Source of the DNA: Flavobacteriales bacterium
Lineage (GTDB): Bacteria; Bacteroidota; Bacteroidia; Flavobacteriales_F; PHOS-HE28
NCBI GenBank assembly: GCA_016718655.1
Contig: JADKCV010000028.1
Coordinates: 1 to 53,140, forward strand
Reading direction: 5' to 3'
Length of the DNA stretch: 53,140 nucleotides
In this document: positions 52,867-53,140 of the stretch, piece after piece
How the letters are laid out: each line of letters starts with the position of its first letter
How positions within the stretch are numbered: position 1 is the stretch's first letter
The notes under the pieces: generated by a model
Databases searched by the model: none
The model's input: only the letters and a program-made list of their open reading frames with translations
Told to the model about the DNA's origin: nothing
Translations under genes and position numbers: made by a program

Positions 52867-53140
52867 TCAATTGCTACTGAACACACGCTCCAGCTGCCGT
52901 GTGCCGTAGAGCGCGTAGGAGTCATCGATCACGGCTGCGGTCACGCTGTGGGCGTCATCGTTGTCGATGGTGATGCCGATGACGTTCAGGTGCGCAACCT
53001 CTCTGATAAGCGTGAGCAAGGGCATGGCGAGGATGATGTCGGCGCCGGTATCCGCAGGTACCGCGGACTCCTGCGTGAACACACGCAGCATCCAGCCCGT
53101 TGGCAAGCGCCGCACCGTGGTGAAGTTGAATGAGCGATAC
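52867..53140 (-). CDS. Hypothetical protein, 5' end beyond the window
   Basis: The reading frame is open to the right edge (…'SFNFTTVRRLPTGWMLRVFT'…), so this is the C-terminal part, about 90 residues, of a longer protein. It has hydrophobic beta segments ('ADIILAMPLLTLI', 'AHLNVIGITIDNDDAHSVTA') and ends 'YGTRQLERVFSSN'. No family recognised. The 121-bp gap before it (52746-52866) shows nothing. Confidence 0.5.
   Translation of the reverse strand, partial: YRSFNFTTVRRLPTGWMLRVFTQESAVPADTGADIILAMPLLTLIREVAHLNVIGITIDNDDAHSVTAAVIDDSYALYGTRQLERVFSSN

Overview
The window looks like a chromosomal segment of a high-GC member of the Bacteroidota, probably a Flavobacteriales-like lineage. Four things point there: seven secreted proteins ending in type IX secretion (T9SS) type A sorting domains, a MurF-alanine racemase fusion and a DAHP synthase-chorismate mutase fusion (both typical of the phylum), -7 elements of the TAnnTTTG type, and almost no Shine-Dalgarno sequences. 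No tRNA, rRNA, CRISPR array, transposase or integrase was found.

Layout. 0-4 kb: a frameshifted T9SS protein, an intergenic repeat cluster, and a three-gene minus-strand operon (unknown 259 aa protein, PIN protein, HEPN-like protein). 4-16 kb: a FG-GAP-like lipoprotein, a MarR regulator with two oxidoreductase genes it probably controls, two propeller proteins, and small housekeeping or stress genes (GrpB-like, YciI-like, TfoX-like, GreA-like, Tag glycosylase). 14.9-31.5 kb: molybdenum-cofactor genes at three places. These are fdhD, moaA, and a compact operon reading ThiF/MoeB-like, TauE/SafE-like, moeA, mobA, moaD, moaE, moaC-mogA. Between them lie a delta-60 repeat T9SS protein, a SUMF1-like/RGD-repeat protein pair, and a NarL-type regulator beside a propeller sensor kinase. 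32-40 kb: a VCBS/ASPIC T9SS protein, aroG-pheA, a quinone-reductase-like enzyme, rsmI, an M28 peptidase and a Pro-Ala-rich protein. 40-43.4 kb: thymidine kinase and a murF-alr fusion split in two. 43.4-50.5 kb: a 7.1 kb block holding a HepT-MntA toxin-antitoxin pair and two T9SS proteins, bounded by two near-identical copies of the alr 3' end. The right end holds one more T9SS protein and a gene that runs off the window.

Three repeat-driven events stand out. A 90-bp palindromic element sits exactly in frame inside moaE, adding 30 residues to an otherwise canonical protein. A 95-bp G-rich insertion with 11-bp direct repeats splits murF-alr, leaving two ORFs coupled by a GTGA overlap. A 285-bp direct repeat of the alr 3' end brackets the T9SS/toxin-antitoxin block. 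In addition, ten or more genes have a TAnnTTNN box only 3-5 nt before the start codon, which suggests widespread leaderless transcription.

Caution on quality: at least six genes carry one-base indels, mostly at homopolymers and clustered at 0.1-1.2, 20.4-24.7 and 51.8-51.9 kb. One pair compensates exactly. Residual long-read consensus error is at least as likely as real pseudogenes. Two in-frame amber codons (39272-39274 and 49727-49729) are harder to explain that way.
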